This document shows, piece by piece, positions 9,968 through 19,369 of a stretch of DNA of 64,000 bases; within the stretch, counting starts at the first letter, position 1; each line of letters starts with the position of its first letter. The position numbers and the translations under genes were made by a program. This DNA is from Tritrichomonas musculus (lineage: Eukaryota > Parabasalia > Tritrichomonadida > Tritrichomonadidae). The DNA is taken from positions 4,650,001 to 4,714,000 of the forward strand of contig JAPFFF010000012.1 of assembly GCA_039105265.1 (NCBI GenBank). Reading direction: 5' to 3'. The notes below the pieces were generated by a model, which saw only the letters and a program-made list of their open reading frames with translations, had not been told where the DNA came from and ran no database searches.

Positions 9968-10844
9968 TTTGAATCAAAGGTCGTACAACTGAATTTTAAC
10001 AGTAAAACTCAATGATTGGTTTGTTTAAACTAATTATATTTTATTATAATAATAATAATCAGTTTTATAAATATTTGCATCGTACAAAATTCAAATTAAA
10101 ATAAAAACTAAAAGGATATAAGTATATATTAAATTTTCTTCAGAAAATAAATTTGAGTATTTTATCTCAATTTATTTTAATTATTTTTGATAAGAGTTTT
10201 ATAACACTTTATAAAAATTTAGAATAGCGATAACTTTTTATATAATTTATTTTAATCATTAGTTCTTTTGATATCTTTTTATATGCTTTTAAAACATTAA
10301 GTGTTATATAAAAATAGTTATTATTATTGAAAAAAAAAATTCATTTTTTAGCTAAAAATGCAGAAAAATTGAATTTGTTGAATTATTAAATGATGATTTT
10401 AAAAAAATTGGACGTTACAGGAGCCAAATGACGAATACAATTTTATTTATATGCATTTACTTTCTAATATATTTGAATTTCATTCTAAATCAAATGTCAG
10501 TTTTTTCTAAAAATGAAGATTTAGTTGATTGGTTTCATAAATAAAAAAAGTTTAATATTTCAATTACTGAAGGATTTCGTCAAAAAGTAAAATATTATTT
10601 GTATAACACATAGTATATCCATTCAAATGACATCTATATTTTTTAAATGATGCAAATATATAAGAAATCGATATATATTGAATTTTAATTAAAGTCTTTA
10701 TTTCAACCATTACATTTTATAATATTGGATATAAAATATATAAATTATATATTATAATTATTAAATAAATTATTTATTAAGATAAATATAAATTTATTTA
10801 ATTTTATTTTTTATTCAATTTAGTTGTACGACCTTTTTTGAATC
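9968..10844. mobile_element. hAT-like MITE, 861 bp, with 8-bp target duplication TTTGAATC
   Basis: The 15-mer AAAGGTCGTACAACT at 9976-9990 is repeated inverted at 10822-10836. Similarity continues imperfectly inward for about ten bases. The octamer TTTGAATC lies exactly outside both ends (9968-9975 and 10837-10844). Inverted ends plus an 8-bp target duplication are the hallmark of hAT transposons. The interior is AT-rich without a transposase reading frame, so this is a non-autonomous element. It fills most of the shared upstream region of the divergent genes at 9622(-) and 11016(+). Confidence 0.8.
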
Positions 10845-11015
10845 AAATTTTATTTTTTTTCAAATAATAGAAAATAACATCTTAAATTTTCTAAGTAAAT
10901 CTATTTTATTTAAATTATTTTTTTTGAAATTTCAATTGTTTATTTAAGCGATATTCAAATATTTCCAAATTTTTTATACAGATAAAAAAAATGAAGAAAT
11001 CTCTATTTGAATATT

Positions 11016-12968
11016 ATGTCTGGACAAAACCCAAACTCATATGGACAAAATACAAATGCAAATAATCAGCCACCTAATCTAAATAGATTGCCGAATGACC
11101 CTTACCAAAATTTGAACAAGTATGAACCAGATCCTTTTGGATCATTAAACCCTGTGCCAACCAAATATGAAAAACAATATGGATCGATTACTCAATTTCC
11201 TAATAACCCAAATTATCAAAATCAAACACAACAAAAGCAGAACAATCAGTCAAGCATTTATGGATCTGCAATTGATAAAACAATGGAACAATATGAGAAC
11301 GATCCATTTGGATCATTAAATCCAATATCAACACCAAAAAAGCATCAATACCCAAATCAATATCCTCAAAATCAGTCATTACCCAACCAAAATCAATTTG
11401 GCTCCACACCTCAATATCAGAATAATCAAATTTCACAGAATCAATTTCAGTCCAACCAAAATCAATTTGGCTCATCAAACCAAATAAATCAAAATCAATT
11501 TGGCTCATCTAATCAATTCAATCAAAATCAACAAGATCCATTTGCACAACCACAAAACCAAATCCAAAATAATCAAAACAATTTTGGATCATCTAATCAA
11601 TTTAATCAAAATCAATTTGGATCGTCAAACCAACTTAACCAAAATCAACAAGATCCATTTGCACAACCACCAAATCAAAATCAACAAGGTTCTTTTGCTG
11701 AACCATCTAATATAATTCAAAATCAACAAGATCCATTTGCACAACCACAAAACCAAATCCTAAATAATCAAAACAATTTTGGATCATCTAATCAATTTAA
11801 TCAAAATCAATTTGGATCGTCAAACCAATTTAATCAAAACCAGCAAGATCCATTTGCACAACCACCAAATCAAAATCAACAAGGTTCTTTTGCTGAACCA
11901 TCTAATATAATTCAAAATCAGCAAGATCCATTTGCTCAACCACAAAACCAAAACCAAAATAATCAAAACAATTTTGGATCGTCAAACCAACTTAATCAAA
12001 ACCAGCAAGATCCATTTGCACAACCACCAAATCAAAACCAAATCAATCAATTTGGATCGTCAAACCAATTTAATCAAAACCAGCAAGATCCATTTGGAGC
12101 ACCGCCTAATCAATTCCAAAACTCACAAGATCCGTTTGCTAATCCACCAAATCAAAATCAGCAAAAACAGTTTGGATCAACAAATCAAATTCCGTTGAAT
12201 CAAACATCACCAAATTATAATCAACAAAATCAATTCCAACAGCAGCCAAATCCATTTAGCTCTAGTAGAGATGATTGGAAAGAAGAACAAAGACAAGATA
12301 GGGCAATACAACATCATATCGCAGTACAGGCTCAAGAAAAGCGTAACCAGATTTTTGGAGTACCAAATGATATTGAACCTGCTCAAAATTCACAAAATCA
12401 ATCACAAAGCAATCAAAATCAATTCCAAAGCAGTCAAAACCAATTTGGTTCAAATAACCAATTCCAAAGCAATCAAAACCAATTTGGTTCAACAAACCAA
12501 TTCCAAAGCAATCAAAACCAATTTGGTTCAACAAACCAATTCCAAAGCAGTCAAAACCAATTCCAAAGCAGTCAAAACCAATTTGATTCAAATAACCAAT
12601 TCCAAAGCAATCAAAACCAATTTGGTTCAACAAACCAATTCCAAAGCAGTCAAAACCAATTTGGTTCAAATAACCAATTCCAAAATAATCAGAATTCACA
12701 AGGAAATTTCAATCCCAGTCCATTTAACTCATATCAAGGTCAACTTCCACAACAAAACCAGAATCAGAATTCTCAGAACCAATATCAACAGAATCAATTC
12801 GCCACAACCCAAAATGCACCAAGCAGACCCTTACATAATCCTTTTAACACTTCTTATAATTCACCTTCACAGAACAATCAAAAAGCTGTTTACAATACTG
12901 TTCCTAATGAAAATTCTGCGCCGCAAGCAAATCCATTCAACACAGCTCATGACTATTCATTAAATTAA
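11016..12968 (+). CDS. Asn/Gln-rich repeat protein with many DPF/NPF motifs (possible endocytic scaffold)
   Basis: 650 residues from the first in-frame ATG (11016, MSGQNPNSYGQ). The protein is almost entirely Asn, Gln, Ser, Phe and Pro. It carries many DPF motifs (DPFGSLNP twice, QQDPFAQP several times) and NPF motifs (NPFSSS, NPFNTS, NPFNTA). DPF binds AP-2 appendages and NPF binds EH domains in known endocytic adaptors, so a clathrin-adaptor scaffold role is a reasonable inference. One non-repetitive, charged segment, DDWKEEQRQDRAIQHHIAVQ (about residue 425), may be a folded or helical binding site. No ENTH/ANTH domain is present. The composition is also prion-like. Two repeat blocks lie inside (65-residue and 13-residue units). 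Weak homologs would be hard to place by similarity. Confidence 0.85.
   Translation: MSGQNPNSYGQNTNANNQPPNLNRLPNDPYQNLNKYEPDPFGSLNPVPTKYEKQYGSITQFPNNPNYQNQTQQKQNNQSSIYGSAIDKTMEQYENDPFGSLNPISTPKKHQYPNQYPQNQSLPNQNQFGSTPQYQNNQISQNQFQSNQNQFGSSNQINQNQFGSSNQFNQNQQDPFAQPQNQIQNNQNNFGSSNQFNQNQFGSSNQLNQNQQDPFAQPPNQNQQGSFAEPSNIIQNQQDPFAQPQNQILNNQNNFGSSNQFNQNQFGSSNQFNQNQQDPFAQPPNQNQQGSFAEPSNIIQNQQDPFAQPQNQNQNNQNNFGSSNQLNQNQQDPFAQPPNQNQINQFGSSNQFNQNQQDPFGAPPNQFQNSQDPFANPPNQNQQKQFGSTNQIPLNQTSPNYNQQNQFQQQPNPFSSSRDDWKEEQRQDRAIQHHIAVQAQEKRNQIFGVPNDIEPAQNSQNQSQSNQNQFQSSQNQFGSNNQFQSNQNQFGSTNQFQSNQNQFGSTNQFQSSQNQFQSSQNQFDSNNQFQSNQNQFGSTNQFQSSQNQFGSNNQFQNNQNSQGNFNPSPFNSYQGQLPQQNQNQNSQNQYQQNQFATTQNAPSRPLHNPFNTSYNSPSQNNQKAVYNTVPNENSAPQANPFNTAHDYSLN
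11556..11945 (+). repeat. 195-bp in-frame tandem duplication in the N/Q-rich gene
   Basis: The stretch starting aaccaaatcc at 11556 restarts at 11751, giving a 195-bp (65-codon) period. The two copies differ by only a few bases. Each has FGSSNQ, QQDPFAQP and GSFAEPSNIIQ modules. A third, partial copy follows from about 11946. Confidence 0.85.
12411..12690 (+). repeat. 39-bp tandem repeat encoding NQFQSNQNQFGST
   Basis: Seven or so 39-bp units with small variants (QSN/QSS, GST/GSN/DSN) lie in frame in the second half of the N/Q-rich gene. Confidence 0.85.
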
Positions 12969-14008
12969 ATTGTGTATTATATAATTTTTTTAATATAAGT
13001 GATAAAGTGAGCCAACCTGATCATTTAAGATTATTTTAATCTTTTGTAATCAATTAAAATTTTTTTATCATTAATCATTCTTTTTTTTTTTCCTCAATCT
13101 GAAGATCAAACACTCTACATCATTCATATTCTAAAATGAAAAAGATAAACGTTTATAAATCATCTTTTTTTTATGAATATGCTAGATATTTCATCTGAGC
13201 ATCTGATATCAATGAATAATGGACAAATCATATGCCAAATTTGACATTTCTTTTTTCAATTAATTCACGATACAATAACAAATTTCTTTCATTTTTTTAT
13301 TTACTTATAGTTTCATGTATGATTTTTTACATAAATCAGCAAGAAAAAATAGCGGTAATTATCAATCTTTTTTGAAATAACATTCAATTAATTATAAAAT
13401 AAATACTGGATATTATAATTATTTATTACAAATTTATTTAATTATTACAGGGTTGTGTATCGATCCTCTTCGGTAGCGGTTATTTTCCGATTAAAATATC
13501 GAATGTCAGGTTTTTTGTCGGTATTTTTTTAACAAAAAATGTATCGGATTCATTTAAAGATGATTCAAGAAATTTATAAGGTTCTAATGAATATTGTTAA
13601 TTCTCTTTAATTACATATTTTACAACAAATAATCGTCATAATAATTGAATAATCAATGGTTTCTAAAATATCGTAAATTTAATCATCTTTATGTCAATTT
13701 CTATTTGTAGATAAATATAACATTCCAGAACTATTGAATTAACTAGTTACATAAAATATATGAGAAAGTACATAAAATATATATTTTATTGTTTTTAATG
13801 ATAATAATTATATCGAAAATTTGGATTGCTTAATGAAAATGAATATGACAAGATTTATGAAGAATAAAGACAATAATATACTTTTTATAGGCTAGTAAAT
13901 ATATTAAAATTTGAGTATATTCAAATTCTGTGAAATATATTTCATTCAAATAAATTTATTTTGCTTCAAACCTTGCTTTTACATTTTGAATAATTATATA
14001 AAATTTAT
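12969..14008. other. AT-rich intergenic region
   Basis: About 1 kb with no reading frame I can support. A sequence CAGGGTTGTGTATCGATC near 13449 resembles a hAT terminal end, but no inverted partner was found. Confidence 0.4.
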
Positions 14009-14466
14009 AGTGAAGTACAATCAACTTCAGAGCATCAGATTCTACAAGTTGGTAGGAAAAATGAATATTCTCAAATAGGAGAAAAGTCGAATAATGAAGA
14101 CGTTGAAGGAGATCCAGCCATTAGTCCTCGGAAGGACGGATACTCGCGTGCGGAGCGAACGCTTATGGACAGCTTCTCATCAACAAGAGACCGAGCTACG
14201 ACAACTATTATTTACCGGTTGAAACGACGGTTACTAGCGGCGCGACGTATGCAATTGCAGGCACATGTGTTTCGGCGGTTTTAATAAACGGTTGCCGCCT
14301 CATTGTCCAAACAGACGAATAAGCTCTGAAAAAGTGGAGACAAGGAAAGATGAGGAGCCAATTTCAAAGGCCGATTGCTTCACTGAAAGAGGAAGTCTCG
14401 TCGCTGAAGAAAGAAAATGAGATTCTTCAGAAAAAGCTGGAGAAATCAGAATCCAAAAATGTCTAG
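14009..14466 (+). pseudogene. GC-richer coding remnant ending in a coiled coil
   Basis: This 450-bp block is distinctly GC-richer than its surroundings and reads as protein in more than one frame. From 14009 an open stretch runs (SEVQSTSEHQILQVG... then PRKDGYSRAERTLMDSFSS). A different frame gives TVTSGATYAIAGTCVSAVL, and the end encodes a heptad coiled coil (SLKKENEILQKKLEKSESK) with a stop at 14464. I do not recognise the family. Trichomonad coiled-coil segments often precede TKL-type kinases, and a broken kinase follows at 14776, so both may come from one dead gene. The 300 bp between them is AT-rich and non-coding. Confidence 0.5.
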
Positions 14467-14775
14467 ACAACTTATCAACTTTTTCAAAAAGCATTCAATA
14501 TTTGAGTCTAACAAATGTATTTTTGAGATGGACAATCATGAAATTTAGAATACTTGAAGGTTCTTTGAAATTTCCTTAAAAAGAGGTGTATATGTTTCTG
14601 AAGATTCAATTTCTTTCAATTTTTATAATAAAAACCATTGAATTTATATGAAAACAATTAAAAGAGCATTTTATTTTTTAAGAGGAAAAGCTCCTTTAGT
14701 CATTATTTATACTTGTTGTTACTCCATGTAAAGCAAAGTAAGAGATAATTTTACAATGCAAGCTATTAAAGCATG

Positions 14776-15605
14776 AGCAGCTACATATTTTGAACTTTTT
14801 GATAGAACACAAATTGACCATATAAGGCGAATTGACATAATTATTAGTCAGTCGAATTCTGATGTTTTCAAAGTTTCAAATGAGTCTCAATTAGTCCTCA
14901 AAATTATTAAACTGAAAACCGTTAACCGTCACGAAGACTTCCTTCATGGATACGAAAGAATTAACAACTTAAACAACCGAAACAGTGCCAGAGCTATCGC
15001 CTTCTCTTACGGCGACGACTCTCACTGCCCTTCCATCCTCGTTGAGCTCTGCAACTGCAACCTCCGCGACGCAGTCATGCAGCTAACCGACGTCCAACGC
15101 CTCACAGCGATTTACGAGATCAGCCGCGCAATGAATGATGCGCACGAGAACAGTTTTGTCCACAGAAATCTGAAGCCAGAGAACATCCTGCTTGACGCGA
15201 GCATGCTCGTGAAAGTAACAGATCTCGCAATTGAAAAGCTAAAAAACGTTAAGGAACAAATTGAAGGAGGAGCAGTCAAAAAGTGACTTGATTTCAATTG
15301 AATTCATCGCACCTGAAATTAGAGGCGATAATGAAAAGTACGATAACAAGGTTGACGTTTACTCGTTTGGCGCAATTGCCTCATTCATATTAACAGAAGG
15401 ACAGTATGTTGAAATGGGAGATAGATTTACTGACGGATGCGTAAATGAAAGGTCAATTTTATTGGTGAAAAAGTACACGTCCTCAAACCCTGAAGAAAGG
15501 CCTTCTTTTGGCCAGATTTTGGAGTTCATTGAGAGTAACGAATTCGAATTGATTGACAACGTTAAGTTGAAGATTACTCAAATTAAAGAGTTTTTGTCAA
15601 TTTGA
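14776..15605 (+). pseudogene. Broken protein kinase, also with catalytic residues lost
   Basis: A kinase catalytic domain is spread over two frames. The first, open from 14776 but without an ATG before 15077, gives QLVLKIIKL (beta-3 Lys), LVELCNCNLRDAV (hinge), SFVHRNLKPENILL (catalytic loop) and VKVTDLAIEKL. It stops at 15284. The second frame continues with IEFIAPEIRG (APE motif), KVDVYSFGAIASFI and EERPSFGQILEF to 15605. HRD is HRN and DFG is DLA, so it would be inactive even if translated whole. The Gly-rich loop is not recognisable. The layout is TKL-like as in other trichomonad kinases. One frame change lies about 15265-15290. No trichomonad splice motifs are there, so an intron does not explain it. 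Confidence 0.75.
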
Positions 15606-16006
15606 CTTTTTAAAAGAAATCGGCCATTTATACTCTCAATATATAAAAGTGGACTTTTTATTTTTTTTAATAATAAAAAATGATCTACACCATACATATG
15701 CATTGTATATGATATACTTATAATGAATACCATTATAATACGATTTATTCCTGCTTTAATACATGTTAAAATGATTCATTTAATCGAGACCAATCTATTC
15801 TATTCATAATCATTAATAATAAATACATTTTAATTTCTGCAATTATATTTAAATATAATGAGAATGAAAGAAAAAATAATTATTATAAAGAATCAAACTT
15901 TAATATCATGATTAAATTATTATTATTATTAAATCTAGGTTTAAAACACCTTTTCTAATTTTAATATCTATAAAAAATCCATGAATAATTATTAAACAAT
16001 CTTTCC
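15606..16006. other. AT-rich spacer between convergent genes
   Basis: 400 bp between the kinase remnant and the 3' end of the EF-hand gene. Nothing recognised. Confidence 0.5.
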
Positions 16007-16522
16007 TTAATTCGAAGCATCTAACATCTTTCGTTGTCTGAAGTAAACTTTAGCCATAATCTCATTAAAATCAACTCTTCCATTATCATCTGTATCATAT
16101 TTATTAAAAACTTTTTTTCTTTGTAAAAAGTCGACTGGAGTATTCATCAATTTCATAAATTTTAGAAACTCTTTTTTCGTGAGCCCGCCTGGACTGTTAC
16201 TTCGTGATTTAACTGAATTATAAAGCAATTTGACATATTTTTCGACTTCCCCTTTTACAATCATATCTTGTTGAATTGCTGCAAAACTTCTGAATTCATC
16301 GAGAGAAATAGTTCCATCTTTACATGTATCAGCGACATAAAATAAATGCTTTGCAACTTTCTTTTTGGTTCCCCCATTAACAAGCCATTTAACAAATTCT
16401 TGTTTCGTTAATCGACCATCATTGTCACCATCGTATTTATTAAAATCTACTGCCAACGATTCTAGATAGTGTAGATCAAAACTTTCAAAAGAAAATGGAA
16501 CATCAACTTTATTATCACTCAT
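16007..16522 (-). CDS. EF-hand calcium-binding protein (calmodulin/calcineurin-B-like)
   Basis: 171 residues from the ATG whose first base pairs with 16522. Four EF-hand positions are visible. Two loops look fully functional (DGDNDGRLTKQE at about residues 30-41 and DTDDNGRVDFNE near residue 145). One is slightly altered (ADTCKDGTISLDE). The third is degenerate (KSRSNSPGGLTKKE), lacking the acidic ligands. Helices flanking the loops have the expected hydrophobic spacing (FVKWL, FLKFMKL). Three usable sites and this length fit a calmodulin-like sensor or a calcineurin-B-type regulatory subunit; I cannot separate these. It stands alone between broken genes. Confidence 0.85.
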   Translation of the reverse strand: MSDNKVDVPFSFESFDLHYLESLAVDFNKYDGDNDGRLTKQEFVKWLVNGGTKKKVAKHLFYVADTCKDGTISLDEFRSFAAIQQDMIVKGEVEKYVKLLYNSVKSRSNSPGGLTKKEFLKFMKLMNTPVDFLQRKKVFNKYDTDDNGRVDFNEIMAKVYFRQRKMLDASN

Positions 16523-17249
16523 CAATAAAAATGGTGATTTTGAAAGAATTGATTATTTGAATATTTTTGATAGAATTCTGAAATTTTTTGAAAGGAGTTA
16601 TCCAAAATAAATTGAGGAAAAATAATTACTATATTTTCTTTCTTAAAATATTTTATTATTTATGTCTTTTTTTAAAATATAATTTTTATTTTAATTTTTA
16701 TAAAAGTAAAAGTAAATAATTTAAACATTTATTAGATATAAAAATTTTAATAGAAAGAGATAAAAATAAAACTAAATTTTTTATAATTTTAATACAATTC
16801 CAAACAAAAAATAAAAACTGAATTTCTCTTGGCTAAGTGTAATTTTATTGTAAATTAGGAATAAAATTGATAAATAATCAACGAATATTTGTTTTTAAAA
16901 TCAAAAAAGTTGGCATAAAAGAAATTATTCATATATATCCACTCTCAATTAATGGTATTCCTGTCCAAAATTGAACATGTACAGGGATAATTTCTTAAAT
17001 TTTCCTGTTAAAACCCGTTTGGACAGTAAAATCTGGCTTTTATGCTACTTGTGAAAAACTTTTAAATTTTTTTTTGTTTATTTTATTGTTCAAGCCAGAA
17101 GAATAGATTTTAATTTACTCTAAAGCCGCTGTATATATTATATATCCATATTAAATTAGTAATTGATCAGATTATTTCTAAACTTATACCTAACACAAAA
17201 TTTCAAATTACTAATTAACATACAAATGGTCATTTTGAAGAATATTCTT
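16523..17249. other. AT-rich spacer with an imperfect stem near 16910-17045
   Basis: Within this spacer, GGCATAAAAG at about 16913 pairs with CTTTTATGC at about 17037. Inside it, CTGTCCAAA at 16973 recurs inverted as TTTGGACAG, with another CCTGT/ACAGG pair. This gives a ~130-bp foldback region. It could be a decayed small inverted-repeat element or a structured transcript. No target duplication was recognised. Confidence 0.4.
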
Positions 17250-18540
17250 CCTTTAAGAATCTACAATGATGATAGTCAAGAATATTTTAATTATGAATTT
17301 TGAAGAATCTACAATGATGATCGTCAACATTAAGAAGAATTCTGCTGCTGATCCACGGACAACACCAATCAACTGCTCTTGCGAGATCGTCTTCTTTCTA
17401 ATATACATCTCAAGGAGGATTCCTGTCTTGATGTAAGTTGGCGACAAGTAATAAATGATGTAAGGAAATATTTGCGAACATAAGCCTCGGTCGACACCAT
17501 GCTGTACTCGCCGTTATCGAGCTGCATGTAAGAGTATTCCTTCGACGAGACATAAGATATCGAAGCTGTCACAGATTTGACAGAAATGAAAGATACAAGA
17601 AAAGTGACAGATTGAGATATCGTTTTTCCTGCCAATGTCGCTGTAAGCGATGCTGCCGGCTCCAAGAAAATCGCCGAATCAGTGAAAGCATCACTCGGCG
17701 AGAAAATGCTCGTCGAAATGCGACTAATCGAATATCCACAAAAGTCAGAGTCTGCATATATCCCTGGAACATGAACTCTTCTAACTCCAGTGCTGTCAAG
17801 CACAGAAGTTCAACGCGACGGGTTTCTTAAACCTTCGAAAATGACAGAATTCAATGAAGAACAGCGATAGAAGCATCTCTCACCAATGAAATCGACACTC
17901 GCAGGAATTATCATCCCTTGCAAACTTGCGCGTTCACTGAGTGCGTAGCTTCCAAGTGTCGCCAAATTAGATGGAAGTGAAATATTTGTCAATTCGGGAC
18001 AGTTGATGAATGATCGTTCTCCGATCGTTATTATATTTGAATGCAATGAAACATCATCTTGTTTCATCATTTCTGAGCTATCTTGCCATGGCGATCTTTC
18101 ATTTGTTGAATAGATACATAGAGTTCATCAGATTGGATCGTATGAGTGATATCTGAGCCTGGAAAAGTGGAAACCGGCATATCACAAAATGTATCTCCGG
18201 CATACTCAGGCAGAACAAAAACAATATCAATACAGGTATCTCAAAAACAAATCTTTGTGCTGAACTGGATGGATATTTCGTACCTAAATAATAAATAGCA
18301 ACCAAATTTTCACAATTCCCAAAGCGCGAACGTCCAATGTAAATGACATTCTTTGGCATTGTGATTGATCCTAATTTTTCGCAACCAGAAAAAGCCGAGC
18401 TGCCCAAGCCAGTCAAACTTTCGGGAAGAGTTATATTTTCCAAAGAAAGACAACTCTCAAAAGCATAACTATCAATTCTGTTACATTTCCAAGGAAAACA
18501 AGCTCATTTTCGTTCGTTAATTTTTCGTCGAATGTTAAAC
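17250..18540 (-). pseudogene. Broken BspA-like leucine-rich repeat (LRR_5) gene
   Basis: On the minus strand three successive frames carry pieces of one BspA-like protein. The first runs through about 18540-18280: FDEKLTNENELVFLGNVT, then RIDSYAFESCLSLENITLP and SAFSGCEKLGSITMPKNV. The next is 18070-17810 (ITIGERSFINCPELTNISLP, FIGERCFYRCSSLNSVIF). The last is ~17803-17370, a Ser/Thr-rich C-terminal part with YGYxIS-like and LAGKTISQSVTFLV segments. The ~23-residue 'FxxCxxLxxIxIPxSVxxIGxxAF' unit is typical of trichomonad surface BspA proteins. At least three frame changes separate the pieces and splice motifs are lacking, so the gene is dead. No signal peptide or membrane anchor was recognised. 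Confidence 0.75.
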
Positions 18541-19369
18541 TAAAAAAAATTTGGTCTTAGGAAACTCATCATCAATTCTAATATTCTAATGATGTCGCGA
18601 CTCTAACTCAAGATAAAATCAAAAATTAGAAATTTAATTATTTTATATTTTTATTAAAGACCAAAATAAAAAATTAGGGCCTGATAAATCTCTAAGCTTA
18701 TCATCCGAGATAATATATCATTATTCTGTTTTCTCTCAATCTTTTCACTGATCGTCGAATTAGAATTTGAAAATTATATCCCAATATGTGGCTTTTAAAT
18801 CTAAATTTTAATAATATATTTTAGAGCAAAATCAGATAAAACTTACTATTTAATTGACCAAGTTTGAAAAGATCGATTAATTACAAAATTTTAATATACA
18901 ATTTCGTTTTTATTAAAACTTAAAGATTAAATGGCAAGAGTTTTCGTAAAATTCACTTAATTGATACCGTTAAATTAGCGTTTTAGGTTTTTCTTTTTAA
19001 TTTTTATTTGAAAGATTAAAAAATATCAAAATATTTACATATGCCATAAAAAAACAATGATTCCAAAAGTACTTCTATTAATTTATTTTACACGGAATGC
19101 AAGTAATTATAGAGAATTTTTAAATATATTTGATGAATGAATTTGCATATTATAAAAATATTATATTAATTTAAACGATGATTTTTAAAATCGCTGATAT
19201 TTTATTGATGTATAAGTTCTCTTTATTTGATTTTTATATTTTGTTTTAATAAATGTTGGTTAACTAATAAACTTTAGACTTTTAAAAAAATGAATAATAA
19301 AACATTTTTATTTATAATATCAAGAAATAATAATAAAAAAAAAAACTTATTAATACAAAATAAATAAAA
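18541..19369. other. AT-rich intergenic region
   Basis: About 830 bp between the BspA-like remnant and the 3' end of the TOR gene. No feature recognised. Confidence 0.5.

Noticed and set aside
11200-12699. Antisense and shifted open frames within the N/Q-rich gene
   Set aside because: Repeat-driven open frames in low-complexity DNA; the + strand frame has ATG, stop and motif logic.
13440-13560. hAT-like end CAGGGTTGTGTATCGATC
   Set aside because: No inverted partner and no target duplication found within several kilobases.
15077-15605. Two small separate kinase-like genes
   Set aside because: The two frames carry complementary halves of one kinase domain without independent starts; a broken gene is simpler.
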